Assembly: GCA_020636355.1 (NCBI GenBank)
Contig: JACJYB010000015.1
Coordinates: forward strand, 59,524 to 123,523
Direction of reading: 5' to 3'
From: Lewinellaceae bacterium
GTDB lineage: Bacteria; Bacteroidota; Bacteroidia; Chitinophagales; Saprospiraceae
DNA: 64,000 nt
Below, one piece after another: positions 16,711 through 25,789 of the stretch (its first letter is position 1; each line of letters starts with the position of its first letter). The notes under the pieces were generated by a model. The model made no database searches. It had not been told where the DNA came from and was given only the letters and a program-made list of their open reading frames with translations. The translations under genes and the position numbers were made by a program.

Positions 16711-16922
16711 CCCAAAACCTGCTATTTTCCGACATAAAATGTCAACGTACCAATCATTTAATGATTGAATATCAATCAGTTCGATGGCTGTCGACCTTAT
16801 CGTTTACAAGAGCACGGAATGGACTAATAAAATTCGCTGTAGCTTATCTGCTGCAATAGATTATTTTATAGGTATACCAACTGGGTAAATCCTGGGATCC
16901 AGCCAGGCGGAGACAGATAACT

Positions 16923-17801
16923 TTATACGTGTCGCTCGGCATGATACGAAGAACGTACCAACGGGCCACTTTCAACAAAATCAAAACCTTTTGCCAACCC
17001 GATGTCACGGTATTCGGCAAAAACATCCGGGTGAATAAACTCGGCTACCTGGATATGCATGGGTGTGGGCTGAAGGTATTGACCAAGCGTCAACACATCA
17101 CATCCGTGGGCTACCAGATCGTCCATAATCTTCAGAACTTCATCACGGTTTTCGCCAAGACCGAGCATGATGCCGGATTTGGTGCGCTTGCCAAATTCTT
17201 TAATGCACCTGATCTGATCCAGACTGCGCTGGTATTTGGCCTGGGGTCTTACTTTGCGGTAAAGACTTTCTACCGTCTCCATGTTGTGAGACACCACTTC
17301 CTGACCACCGCTGATCATCCGTTCAAGGGCGTCCCAGGTTCCCTTCACGTCAGGGATCAGGGTTTCGATGGTGGTAGCGGGGCTGATTTCTTTTACCGCG
17401 CGAACGGTCTGATACCAGATCTCGGCTCCGCGGTCTTTTAATTCATCGCGATTGACCGAAGTGATCACCGCATGCTTCACCTTCATCAGGAATATGGCCT
17501 CGGCGACCCGGCGTGGTTCGTCCTCATCGTATTCGTTAGGGCGGCCGGTCTTCACGGCACAAAAGGAACAGGAACGCGTGCAGGTATTTCCCAGGATCAT
17601 AAAAGTAGCCGTACCCGCTCCCCAGCATTCACCCATGTTCGGACAATTGCCGCTCTGACAGATGGTATGCAACTGATATTCATCCACCAGGGTACGCACT
17701 TTTTTGTATTCGGTACCAATAGGTAGTTTAACCCGCAACCATTCCGGTTTACGTCTTTTGGGAGGAGTAGCATCCGGCTGAACGATAGGAAGTTCTAACA
17801 T
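16923..17801 (-). CDS. lipA: Lipoyl synthase
   Basis: A 292-residue radical-SAM enzyme that inserts two sulfurs into octanoyl groups on E2 and GcvH proteins. The auxiliary cluster motif is CQSGNCPNMGEC near residue 50. The radical-SAM cluster motif is CTRSCSFC near residue 75, and the conserved C-terminal RSSYHA is present. The frame reaches a TTG at 17810, but the ATG at 17801 (MLELPIVQPD) is preferred. It follows the barrel-protein gene by 21 bases, so the two are probably co-transcribed. Its product should serve the E1-containing dehydrogenase encoded nearby. Confidence 0.97.
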   Translation of the reverse strand: MLELPIVQPDATPPKRRKPEWLRVKLPIGTEYKKVRTLVDEYQLHTICQSGNCPNMGECWGAGTATFMILGNTCTRSCSFCAVKTGRPNEYDEDEPRRVAEAIFLMKVKHAVITSVNRDELKDRGAEIWYQTVRAVKEISPATTIETLIPDVKGTWDALERMISGGQEVVSHNMETVESLYRKVRPQAKYQRSLDQIRCIKEFGKRTKSGIMLGLGENRDEVLKIMDDLVAHGCDVLTLGQYLQPTPMHIQVAEFIHPDVFAEYRDIGLAKGFDFVESGPLVRSSYHAERHV

Positions 17802-17822
17802 ACCTGACAAACAGTTTGGAGA

Positions 17823-18614
17823 TCACTTTCGTTTACCAAACTGCAAACTTACATAAAGATTCAGGAAATAGGGTTTGTAGGTGTCCTGAACCATAATGGG
17901 CATCCGCTGTGTGAATAAATCGAACATAAGGCCCGTCTCGATAAAGCGTACATACTGATCTTCCGGACCCCAGGAAAAATGAGCGCCGATCTTACCTTGT
18001 ACACCGGGAACGAACTTCATTTGGGAAATTCCTTTGAAGAAACTGGAATGACCATAAATATCATTGGGGTCGAGGAATTCTTCTGCATTAGCCTCACTGT
18101 AGCGTTCACTAAACGTGCGCGTGCTATTCCCGTCTTCGACAATGCGTTTGATTTCCAGGTAATAAGGCTTTAACATACCCAGGGCGGGACCTATCTCATA
18201 GCTGTAACCGACGGCAACACCCTTTCTCCGGGCTTTTTCTCCGAAATAATGGATACCTCCCAGCGAACCTCTGAGTACCAGCAAACTGTTCTGCTTGCCA
18301 TAAATGTAACCATTGATCGAGGTAATGGACTGCAGGATCGTTTGACTTCTCAGATTTTGCCGGAATTCTTTCGGATCGCGCAGGTAGCCTAGCTCAACCC
18401 GGTAAAATGAGGTCTTATAATAGCGCAGTATCTGATTTTTGGAATAACCAATATTAAATCCATTGGTATTCATTCGCATCTGAAAGGCCCATTCTTCCGT
18501 GTAGAGAAAGCGTCGGGCATTGGCATTATCATCCGATCCAAACAGGTTAAACTGGGCCTGGAGTGAACAAGCCAGGAGCATAAAGAATAAGACGTATAGC
18601 GGTTTCCTGCTCAT
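17823..18614 (-). CDS. Conserved hypothetical exported protein, probable outer-membrane barrel
   Basis: A 263-residue protein with a signal peptide (MSRKPLYVLFFMLLACSLQAQ). The mature part consists of alternating strands rich in Tyr, Phe and Gly (TNGFNIGYSKNQILRYYKTSFYRVELGYL, LLVLRGSLGGIHYFGEKARRKGVAVGYSYEIGPALGML) and ends in FLNLYVSLQFGKRK, which looks like a barrel C terminus. I do not recognise a named family. It lies 21 bases before lipA, and its upstream region is shared with divergent upp. Confidence 0.7.
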   Translation of the reverse strand: MSRKPLYVLFFMLLACSLQAQFNLFGSDDNANARRFLYTEEWAFQMRMNTNGFNIGYSKNQILRYYKTSFYRVELGYLRDPKEFRQNLRSQTILQSITSINGYIYGKQNSLLVLRGSLGGIHYFGEKARRKGVAVGYSYEIGPALGMLKPYYLEIKRIVEDGNSTRTFSERYSEANAEEFLDPNDIYGHSSFFKGISQMKFVPGVQGKIGAHFSWGPEDQYVRFIETGLMFDLFTQRMPIMVQDTYKPYFLNLYVSLQFGKRK

Positions 18615-18743
18615 TTATCGTAATAATGATCCTATCAAAGTAGGTATTTTCAGATCAAGTTGCAAATCCATTTTTCCGAACCGGCATATGCACCTGTTTC
18701 AAACCGGAAAAAAACCTATCTTTCCACACTGTAATTGACGATT

Positions 18744-19391
18744 ATGCCGAATGTATTGAGTGAAACGCAAAGCATTGCCAACCGGTTCATTGCAGAACTT
18801 CGTGATGTTCATGTCCAGCAGGATTCGATGCGGTTCCGGCGCAATCTCGAACGAATGGGGGAGGTCATGGCCTATGAAATCAGCAAGACGCTTGATTACC
18901 AGGAAATAACCGTCGAAACCCCACTCGGAAACGCTACCGAAATCGTGCCCGAGGATCAGATCGTACTGGCAGCCATCCTGCGTGCAGGATTGCCGATGCA
19001 CCAGGGTATGCTCAATTATTTTGACCACGCAGCCAATGCCTTCATTTCTGCGTATCGTGCCCATAGCGAAGACGGCTCTTTTGAAATCCAATTGGAATAC
19101 GTCACTGCTCCGGAACTGGATGGAAAGGTACTGATCATCTCCGACCCCATGCTGGCAACCGGAGCTTCCATAGAGCGTACGCTGCGCAAATTAAGCGAAC
19201 TGGGAACTCCGAAGTCCATCCATGTCGCCAGCATTATTGCTGCCAGACAGGGCGTGATGCACATTCGTCGGCTCTATCCGCATGTGAAATTATGGGTCGG
19301 CGCAATCGATGAAGAACTGACTGCAAGAGCTTACATAGTCCCCGGCCTTGGGGACGCCGGCGACCTGGCGTACGGCGCCAAAACGGAATAA
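18744..19391 (+). CDS. upp: Uracil phosphoribosyltransferase
   Basis: A 215-residue salvage enzyme converting uracil and PRPP to UMP. The ATG at 18744 (MPNVLSETQSIANRFIAELRD) is preferred over an in-frame TTG at 18735. The PRPP-binding loop is LIISDPMLATGAS near residue 132. The uracil-binding end has GLGDAGDLAYGA. A TATCTTTC element at 18717-18724 is a one-mismatch -7 box about 20 bases before the start. The gene is convergent with the serpin gene. Confidence 0.95.
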   Translation: MPNVLSETQSIANRFIAELRDVHVQQDSMRFRRNLERMGEVMAYEISKTLDYQEITVETPLGNATEIVPEDQIVLAAILRAGLPMHQGMLNYFDHAANAFISAYRAHSEDGSFEIQLEYVTAPELDGKVLIISDPMLATGASIERTLRKLSELGTPKSIHVASIIAARQGVMHIRRLYPHVKLWVGAIDEELTARAYIVPGLGDAGDLAYGAKTE

Positions 19392-19393
19392 GT

Positions 19394-19507
19394 AAAGAGG
19401 TAAAAGAAGTGACAAAGGTAAAAGAGGTGCAAGAAGTTGTTCCGTTTCCCCGGGTTTAAGCCATCAGGCAAAAGAGTGGTCCAGGTTACTACTTCTGCTA
19501 CCTCTTT
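19394..19507. repeat. Imperfect long inverted repeat between upp and serpin genes
   Basis: A 17-base arm at 19394-19410 (AAAGAGGTAAAAGAAGT) pairs with 19491-19507 with two mismatches. The right arm is followed by a T6 run. The left arm also contains near-copies of an AGGTAAAAGA unit in tandem. The loop is about 80 bases. It lies between two convergent stops, so it may act as a two-way terminator, but the long loop makes this weak. Confidence 0.4.
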
Positions 19508-19527
19508 GACTTTTTTCACCTTATCAA

Positions 19528-20751
19528 TTATCCTTTTTCTTCCGGATCATGAATCACTCCATCAAACACAATTGTTCCGGTGGGAAGGTGATAAACAATC
19601 AAGGCAAAGGAATGATCAAATACATAAGCGGGAGGCAACGATGTGGCACCAATGCTGACTGAGGTGACGGCCGCTCCGTCGATCCCCTTCTCATCCATTT
19701 TAAGATAGGTCCGGTGATCCACCCGGCGGATAAACAGGTTTCCCTTGCCGGACACGCCTAAACCGCTAAAATCAGCGGTTTGAGGATCAAAAGGATCCTC
19801 CATACCTAATGTCTTGAATGGTTCATTTAACAGCACTTTATACCCCAACTCTAATTTCGGAATAGTGAGTAAGGCTCGCGAAGGCTGATGACTCTGGGAA
19901 ATAAATCCAGCAAACATGGATTTCACCGCTTGGTGCCAGGCTATAGGTGATTGCACCGGATCTGCTAGTGGCAAGACAAACATAACCGCATAATTGGAAT
20001 CCTTCAAAGGCAATTGAACCATAGCCCCTTGGTCATTGCGCTCGTGGATCAGATTCCAGTCCAGATGCATCATGGGGACCGATATGGCAGATCCGGTCGG
20101 AAGATGGAAATCCTGATCAAAGGTAGATTCCACTGGGAAAGGATACAACCAATCCCCGCTGAGGGTGAGCGCATTCAATAGAATCAATACATCGTCATCG
20201 GTGATTTGATCGATAATCTTGTCAATTTTTCCTTCCGTCTTGTCCTTGACCCACTGATTGACCTCATCCACGGCAGTCGATTGATCAAAGTCCAAATTCA
20301 AGTACGGAGCCTCAAAAGCATTGGTCATAACCTGTCGAAACTGGTCATCAAGGGTCAGACGATTGGGATCATAAAATAACGTATTGTACGACCGGAAACG
20401 GGTAGCGCCAGGTCCTCCCTTCATCAAGCCATCCCATTCCGGATAACTGGCTGCAACATCTGCGGGAGTCAGGCTTCCAAGACTTAAACCAGTAATTAGT
20501 TGCGTTTTCGTCTTATTTAAGGCGCCCTGTAGCGTCATTTCCATGGCCGACTGAATGCTGTAAGGGCTGATGAGTACATTTTTCCATGCGGTATCCAACG
20601 TGGATAGCAATGAAAATCCGACTTCATTGTTTGCTTTGACCAACGCATCCACATCAACCTTTCCTGTTATTGCATTCGGGTCCTTCACTTCCGGAGAACA
20701 GGAAATGACCACGAGGGTCAGTAAAACAAGTTTGATCCAATTTTGTAGCAT
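19528..20751 (-). CDS. Serpin-family lipoprotein
   Basis: A 407-residue protease-inhibitor-fold protein. The ATG at 20751 gives a lipoprotein leader (MLQNWIKLVLLTLVVISC); the frame continues upstream to 20823 without a plausible leader. Serpin core motifs are visible: NVLISPYSIQSAMEMTLQGA near residue 50, the strand NALTLSGDWLYPFP near 180, and the C-terminal hinge and reactive loop DEKGIDGAAVTSVSIGATSLPPAYVFDHSFALIVYHLPTGTIVFDG. The small-residue hinge is compatible with an inhibitory serpin, though the target protease is unknown. An outer-membrane or periplasmic site is inferred from the lipobox. Confidence 0.92.
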   Translation of the reverse strand: MLQNWIKLVLLTLVVISCSPEVKDPNAITGKVDVDALVKANNEVGFSLLSTLDTAWKNVLISPYSIQSAMEMTLQGALNKTKTQLITGLSLGSLTPADVAASYPEWDGLMKGGPGATRFRSYNTLFYDPNRLTLDDQFRQVMTNAFEAPYLNLDFDQSTAVDEVNQWVKDKTEGKIDKIIDQITDDDVLILLNALTLSGDWLYPFPVESTFDQDFHLPTGSAISVPMMHLDWNLIHERNDQGAMVQLPLKDSNYAVMFVLPLADPVQSPIAWHQAVKSMFAGFISQSHQPSRALLTIPKLELGYKVLLNEPFKTLGMEDPFDPQTADFSGLGVSGKGNLFIRRVDHRTYLKMDEKGIDGAAVTSVSIGATSLPPAYVFDHSFALIVYHLPTGTIVFDGVIHDPEEKG

Positions 20752-20911
20752 AATCAGGGTGTGTTTATTTGATAAACGGAAGAATGCCCTGCGACCGTTG
20801 GGAACTGCACGAAATATTAACACTTATCCCCTCACCTGACTGGTATGGTCTGGTCCGTTTTCCGGCTACAACGCCGGTATGCCGGTCGGCTGGTGGCCTG
20901 AATTATTTTAC

Positions 20912-20919
20912 TAGCTTTG
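20912..20919 (+). promoter_or_regulatory. Probable -7 promoter element of the symporter-murQ operon
   Basis: TAGCTTTG is an exact TAnnTTTG element ending 22 bases before the ATG at 20942. The -33 region at the expected distance (GCTG) matches the consensus TTTG only at its last two bases, so the promoter is of moderate quality. Confidence 0.55.
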
Positions 20920-20941
20920 TTCAGACTGAATTGTACCGAAT

Positions 20942-22441
20942 ATGCATGAAATTCATCCGGCGATCTATCTGTTGTGTATCCTTGGGTATTTCCTTCTGTT
21001 GATCATTGTCTCCTACTTCACCAGTCGCAAGGCAGATAATGATAGTTTTTTCCGGGCCAACCGGCAATCTCCCTGGTATCTGGTGGCATTTGGTATGATC
21101 GGCGCAAGTCTCTCAGGGGTCACGTTTATTTCTATTCCAGGGGTGGTAGGCGCCGGAGGTGCCAATCAGGCCTTTTCCTACATGCAAATCGTATTGGGTT
21201 ATCTGCTAGGTTATGCAGTAATCGCCCTGGTATTGCTGCCGCTGTATTACCGGATGGACCTTACATCCATTTACGGTTATCTGGAAAAACGTTTTGGCTT
21301 TTTTTCGTACAAAACGGGGGCAGCTTACTTCCTGCTTTCCCGTACCCTGGGTTCCGCGCTCCGTTTGTATCTGGTAGCCATCGTATTAGACACCTTCATT
21401 CTGGGCCCCTATGGCGTTCCTTTCTGGGCAACCGTTACCGGGACCATCGTGCTGATCTGGATTTATACTTTCAAAGCCGGAATCCGCACCATTGTCTTCA
21501 CCGATACCCTGCAAACTACTTTTATGCTGGTCGCCGTAGTTTGGACCATCATTGCCATCCGCAACGAGTTGGGATCCGATGTTGGGCTATGGCAGCAAAT
21601 CAAAGATGCTGGCTATGGTAAAATATTCTTTTTCGAAGGAGGATGGTCTGATCCCAATAACTTCTTCAAACAGTTTTTCTCCGGGGCTCTGATTACCATT
21701 GTCATGACCGGCCTGGATCAGGACATGATGCAGAAAAATCTTACTTGCAAAAGCCTGGGGGATGCCCAAAAAAATATGTTCACCTTTTCAGGTGTTCTGG
21801 TCATCGTTAATTTCCTCTTTCTTGCCCTCGGCGCCCTACTATACATTTATGCAAGCCAGCATCAGATCGAACTGCCTACCCGCAGTGATACGCTCTATCC
21901 ATCCCTTGCCCTCCAATACCTGCCTATCGCCCTTGGAATTCTCTTTCTATTAGGGTTGGTGGCAGCGGCTTATTCAAGTGCAGACTCGGCGTTGACCGCG
22001 TTAACTACTTCTTTCTGTATCGACTTCCTGAATTTTAATAAAATGGAAGACGAAGGCCTAAAAAAACGGAAAAGGATGCGTGTTCACATTGGTTTTTCCA
22101 TCCTGATGATACTGGTTATCATTGCTTTCCACGCCCTGAATAATGAAGCGGTCATCAACGGCTTGTTTACGCTCGCCGGTTATACCTATGGTCCGATCCT
22201 GGGGCTTTTTCTGTTCGGACTCACCACCAGCCGTGCTGTGCGCGACCAATGGGTGCTGGCTGTCGGCATAGCAGGACCGGTATTCACCTATTTATTGGAT
22301 CATTATTCGGAAGTCCTTTTTCATGGTTTCACGTTTGGATTTCTGAATCTGGCGCTGAACGGACTGTTGACCTATCTGGGGCTTTGGCTGATATCCAAAC
22401 CGGGTGAGAGTGACACAATCTCTCTGACCGGCGTATCTTAG
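20942..22441 (+). CDS. Sodium:solute symporter (SSS family)
   Basis: A 499-residue inner-membrane transporter with about 13 membrane helices. The N-terminal region MHEIHPAIYLLCILGYFLLLIIVSYFTSRKADNDSFFRANRQSPWYLVAFGMIGASLSGVTFISIPG is typical of the family, including the substrate/Na+ segment after GMIGASLSGVTFIS. GLDQDMMQKNL and LLGLVAAAYSSADSALTALTTSF are also family hallmarks. It is followed after 22 bases by murQ, so the solute may be a cell-wall amino sugar such as N-acetylmuramic acid; this is inference from context. Confidence 0.92.
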   Translation: MHEIHPAIYLLCILGYFLLLIIVSYFTSRKADNDSFFRANRQSPWYLVAFGMIGASLSGVTFISIPGVVGAGGANQAFSYMQIVLGYLLGYAVIALVLLPLYYRMDLTSIYGYLEKRFGFFSYKTGAAYFLLSRTLGSALRLYLVAIVLDTFILGPYGVPFWATVTGTIVLIWIYTFKAGIRTIVFTDTLQTTFMLVAVVWTIIAIRNELGSDVGLWQQIKDAGYGKIFFFEGGWSDPNNFFKQFFSGALITIVMTGLDQDMMQKNLTCKSLGDAQKNMFTFSGVLVIVNFLFLALGALLYIYASQHQIELPTRSDTLYPSLALQYLPIALGILFLLGLVAAAYSSADSALTALTTSFCIDFLNFNKMEDEGLKKRKRMRVHIGFSILMILVIIAFHALNNEAVINGLFTLAGYTYGPILGLFLFGLTTSRAVRDQWVLAVGIAGPVFTYLLDHYSEVLFHGFTFGFLNLALNGLLTYLGLWLISKPGESDTISLTGVS

Positions 22442-22463
22442 CGCCTTAAAAATTCAATACCTT

Positions 22464-23261
22464 ATGCAACGCATTACCGAGCAGGACTCCCTGCACCGTC
22501 ATTTGGAAAAAATGTCCACCGAGCAATTGCTTCGCGGTATCAATGAGGAAGATCGTAAAGTGCCCATTGGTGTTGGTGAAGCGATTCCGCAGATAATACC
22601 TCTGGTCGATGCGATTGCAGAAAAGATGGCCAAGGGGGGCCGGTTGTTTTACATTGGTGCCGGTACCAGCGGACGGCTTGGAATTCTCGATGCCTCCGAG
22701 TGCCCTCCCACCTATGGCGTGCCGGCCGGATGGGTCGTCGGAATCATCGCGGGAGGTGATAAAGCGATCCGCACCTCCGTCGAAGATGCCGAAGATGACA
22801 TCCACCAGGCCTGGCACGATCTTCAGGCTCATGGCATCAACGAGTTCGATGTCGTCGTTGGAATAGCTGCGTCAGGCACTACGCCTTATGTAGTGCACGG
22901 ATTGAAAGACTGTCAGTCGCATGGACTGGTGACCGGATGCATCACTTGTAATCCCGGGTCGCCAATCACCGAACAATCCCATTTTCCCATTGTAGCGGTT
23001 GTCGGCCCCGAGTTCGTTACCGGATCCACGCGGATGAAGTCAGGCACGGCACAAAAGCTCATCCTCAACATGATCTCCACCAGTGTGATGATCAAGTTGG
23101 GCCGCGTGAAGGACAATAAGATGGTGGACATGCAGCTGACCAATACCAAACTGGTCGACCGGGGGACCCGGATGATTATGGAACAAATGGAGGTAAGCTA
23201 CGATGAAGCCAGGCTGTTACTGACCGAAAAAGGAAGCGTGCGAGCAGTGCTGGAAGGATAA
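22464..23261 (+). CDS. murQ: N-acetylmuramic acid 6-phosphate etherase
   Basis: A 265-residue SIS-domain enzyme that cleaves the lactyl ether of MurNAc-6-phosphate to give GlcNAc-6-phosphate. Signatures are FYIGAGTSGRLGILDASECPPTYG near residue 65 and EFVTGSTRMKSGTAQKLILNMIST near residue 180. It is shorter than the approximately 300-residue enterobacterial enzyme because it lacks the C-terminal helical extension, as in related Bacteroidota. The partner kinase (AnmK or MurK) is not in this window. It is co-transcribed with the symporter and ends in a strong terminator. Confidence 0.93.
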   Translation: MQRITEQDSLHRHLEKMSTEQLLRGINEEDRKVPIGVGEAIPQIIPLVDAIAEKMAKGGRLFYIGAGTSGRLGILDASECPPTYGVPAGWVVGIIAGGDKAIRTSVEDAEDDIHQAWHDLQAHGINEFDVVVGIAASGTTPYVVHGLKDCQSHGLVTGCITCNPGSPITEQSHFPIVAVVGPEFVTGSTRMKSGTAQKLILNMISTSVMIKLGRVKDNKMVDMQLTNTKLVDRGTRMIMEQMEVSYDEARLLLTEKGSVRAVLEG

Positions 23262-23269
23262 TCGATCTC

Positions 23270-23300
23270 CGGTTCTCATGGCCTGAGAACCGTCATTTTT
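23270..23300 (+). terminator. Intrinsic terminator of the symporter-murQ operon
   Basis: A perfect 9-bp stem (CGGTTCTCA at 23270-23278 with TGAGAACCG at 23284-23292), a 5-base loop and then TCATTTTT. The hairpin overlaps the last codons of the convergent T9SS hydrolase gene, whose stop codon lies within the left arm. Confidence 0.85.
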
Positions 23301-24547
23301 CCAAATGCACTTCCTATGCGGATCAGGTAAGTCTGTTCCGGCCAGTCGCTGACATCAATGGTCACCATTTCCCAACCGGAATTCACCTTTCTGCGCAGGA
23401 CCAGCAGGCCATGCAGGTCATAAATTGCCAGCCATCTGTCACGGTCTCCGGCCGGTAAATTTATCTGGACCTCTTCCCGGGCTGGGTTGGGAGTGATCTT
23501 CAGTCGAAAGGTTCGCGGCACAATCTGATCGATAGCCGTTGTAGAACCACAAAAATTCCGTCGTGGATTCAACAATGCGGAACAGGGAAATTCATAGTGT
23601 TCTTCTCCGTAAATAGGCTGGGGATCCGTAGACTCGACCAATGAGGACAATCCAGGAGGCATGCTAACCTGAGCCGGATCGCCATGCCCCAATGCAACCA
23701 CCCTGCCCTCTTCACTGCCATTAAAGGTATAATCCGCCAGCGCATCCACAAGCCGGTAGAGCGCATAATAATCCAGGGCGTTGAAATCCTGATAGGTGCC
23801 TGGCAATCCGTGCTCAGCCAGATATGGGACCGAGCCAATGGTATCGGAACGGACCATGATGTAATCTTTCTCAGCTTCCGGGATTCCAATGTGATTAAAG
23901 AGATCTATGGCAATGCGATGGTCGTTCAGGACATCCTGGTCGTATACCTGCATAATTAATTTTACATCGGTTGGAAAGCCGGTCAATGCTTCCGGAGACA
24001 GATCATAAGCATACCAGGGCGCCAGCGAAAACAGGAAGCGACCATCTTCACCCCACTGGTTTTCGGTAAAGCAATGCTTACTGACCCCGAACATTGCTCC
24101 ACCACCGAATGAATGACCTATAAATCCGACTTGAGTGGTATCGATGATCTCCGGATGACTCCGTGCTGCCAGGCGAAAGGAAGCTAAGAGGATGTCGTAT
24201 CGCTCCTGGATACTGGCGCCGGTGGTCGGATAGGGGGCGAAAACGAAGGCATATCCTTTGCTGGCCAGGAATTGCCATAAACCATAAACATAATAGGAAA
24301 AAGTGCCGCCAAATCCATGGCAGAAAAAGATAGTCGGTACCGGGGTAGAAACGCCATTCGGGTAAAAGACCTCAATTTCCTCCCCCGGAAAATATGGATC
24401 TACCATTCCTATCCGGTCTACCAGGTAAGGACCATCCGCTCCATAGCCTGAGTCAGGTTTAGGAAAAACCGAATCGGCGTATTGGGCCTGAGCTTGTACC
24501 CCCGCGATAAAAAACCATATCAACAACAATCTGATCCTGCCAGCCAT
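23276..24547 (-). CDS. Secreted alpha/beta hydrolase with T9SS sorting tail
   Basis: A 423-residue protein with a signal peptide (MAGRIRLLLIWFFIAGVQAQAQ). The hydrolase domain has the oxyanion segment PTIFFCHGFGGTFSYY near residue 73 and the nucleophile elbow GFIGHSFGGGAMFG near residue 145, as in dienelactone hydrolase, chlorophyllase or PET-hydrolase-like proteins. The last 75 residues (LKITPNPAREEVQINLPAG... KMTVLRP) form a T9SS type A sorting domain, so it should act outside the cell. The substrate is probably an ester but is unknown. Its 3' end overlaps the murQ terminator. Confidence 0.85.
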   Translation of the reverse strand: MAGRIRLLLIWFFIAGVQAQAQYADSVFPKPDSGYGADGPYLVDRIGMVDPYFPGEEIEVFYPNGVSTPVPTIFFCHGFGGTFSYYVYGLWQFLASKGYAFVFAPYPTTGASIQERYDILLASFRLAARSHPEIIDTTQVGFIGHSFGGGAMFGVSKHCFTENQWGEDGRFLFSLAPWYAYDLSPEALTGFPTDVKLIMQVYDQDVLNDHRIAIDLFNHIGIPEAEKDYIMVRSDTIGSVPYLAEHGLPGTYQDFNALDYYALYRLVDALADYTFNGSEEGRVVALGHGDPAQVSMPPGLSSLVESTDPQPIYGEEHYEFPCSALLNPRRNFCGSTTAIDQIVPRTFRLKITPNPAREEVQINLPAGDRDRWLAIYDLHGLLVLRRKVNSGWEMVTIDVSDWPEQTYLIRIGSAFGKMTVLRP

Positions 24548-24914
24548 ATCATTTTAACCTTTGATCTTAAATGGGACCTTTGGTTTACTTCACCACCCGG
24601 TATATCATAAAATTTATGCCATTCTTGGTCCGATCCGATACATCCTATCTGCCTTCGCTTACCTGTCCGTGAAGCTTTAAACTACTAAGCAGTGGAATCT
24701 TTCTTATATTTTTTTGCTGCATTGGATCAAGCGCAACTCAGTCAATGATCTAAATCCTATCCTGAGCCCTTCTTGGATCCTATTTTATGCACCGGCCTTT
24801 ATATAAGAAATGCCGTTTTGCTGTGATCTGGCAAAGCAGCAGCTAAATCATGAAATGAACCTTATAGAATTTTGAGTACCCAAATGAATCAACGATTACA
24901 CACTAAAACCATTA
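24548..24914. other. Intergenic region without a recognisable gene
   Basis: About 370 bases between the divergent hydrolase and CPBP genes. Both promoters should lie here, and T-rich stretches (for example near 24705) are present. I see no consensus promoter, RNA gene or coding sequence I can defend. Confidence 0.6.
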
Positions 24915-25760
24915 ATGATGAATCAGTTCTTTTCTCGTCATGCCCTACTATTGTATTTCATGATGGCTTTCTTCATTTCGTGGGGGGCCATTGTTCTACT
25001 TGCCGGAGCCGATAATCTCCCCATTGATCCTGTAGGATCTCAGAATTTGTTGCCTGTCCTGTATGTCTCCATGTTATTTGGTCCAGCAATCGGAGGATTG
25101 GTGGCAATTGGTATCACAGAAGGTAAGGCAGGTTTCCGCATTCTATTATCGCGTTTATTTCAGTGGAAAGTCAAGTTTGGGTGGTATGCTTTAGCTTTAT
25201 TAGGTACCCCGTTACTGGCATCGTTGATCCTGATGACTCTTTCCGTTTGGTTCCCAGACATACGGGCAGGAATCATCCAATCCAATCGATCGGTGGTCGT
25301 TATTTTAACGGGCCTTATGACTGGTTTCCTGGTCGGTCTCTTCGAGGAAATAGGATGGTCTGGATTTGCAATACCGCATTTATTGAAGAAATACCGGGTC
25401 ATCAGCTGTGGTTTGATGGTGGGGATCCTGTGGGGATTGTGGCATTTTATTTTGTTTTGGGAAAAAGACAGTTTCAGTAATACCATCGCATTTACTCTGT
25501 TAATGGCCAGGTTATTTGCGTGGTTGCCTCCATTCCGCATCCTGATGGTCTGGATTTATCAGCGAACACAAAGTTTGTTGTTGCCGATATTGACGCATAT
25601 GAGTTTGGTTTTCACGACAACCGTTATCGTGCCCATGACTTTGTCAGACGGTGCCTTGATAACCTGGCTGGTTGTATGGGGTCTGGTACTTTGGCTGATC
25701 GTGATCGCAGGTAGCTTTGTGCGGTCCGCGCAACCGGTACGACTACCGGTAACGGAATAA
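24915..25760 (+). CDS. CPBP-family intramembrane protease-like protein
   Basis: A 281-residue polytopic protein with about eight membrane helices. The CPBP/Abi motifs are recognisable: motif 1 as LFEEIGWSGFAIPHLLKKY near residue 140 and motif 2 as GILWGLWHFILFW near residue 173. The usual Arg of EExxxR is replaced by Ser (EEIGWS), which may affect activity. The two Glu and the downstream His are kept. Family members process prenylated proteins or give bacteriocin immunity; the partner here is unknown. It is a single gene, convergent with the M20 amidohydrolase. Confidence 0.83.
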   Translation: MMNQFFSRHALLLYFMMAFFISWGAIVLLAGADNLPIDPVGSQNLLPVLYVSMLFGPAIGGLVAIGITEGKAGFRILLSRLFQWKVKFGWYALALLGTPLLASLILMTLSVWFPDIRAGIIQSNRSVVVILTGLMTGFLVGLFEEIGWSGFAIPHLLKKYRVISCGLMVGILWGLWHFILFWEKDSFSNTIAFTLLMARLFAWLPPFRILMVWIYQRTQSLLLPILTHMSLVFTTTVIVPMTLSDGALITWLVVWGLVLWLIVIAGSFVRSAQPVRLPVTE

Positions 25761-25789
25761 GGAAGATGGGTCATTAGAATTTGGTCGCC

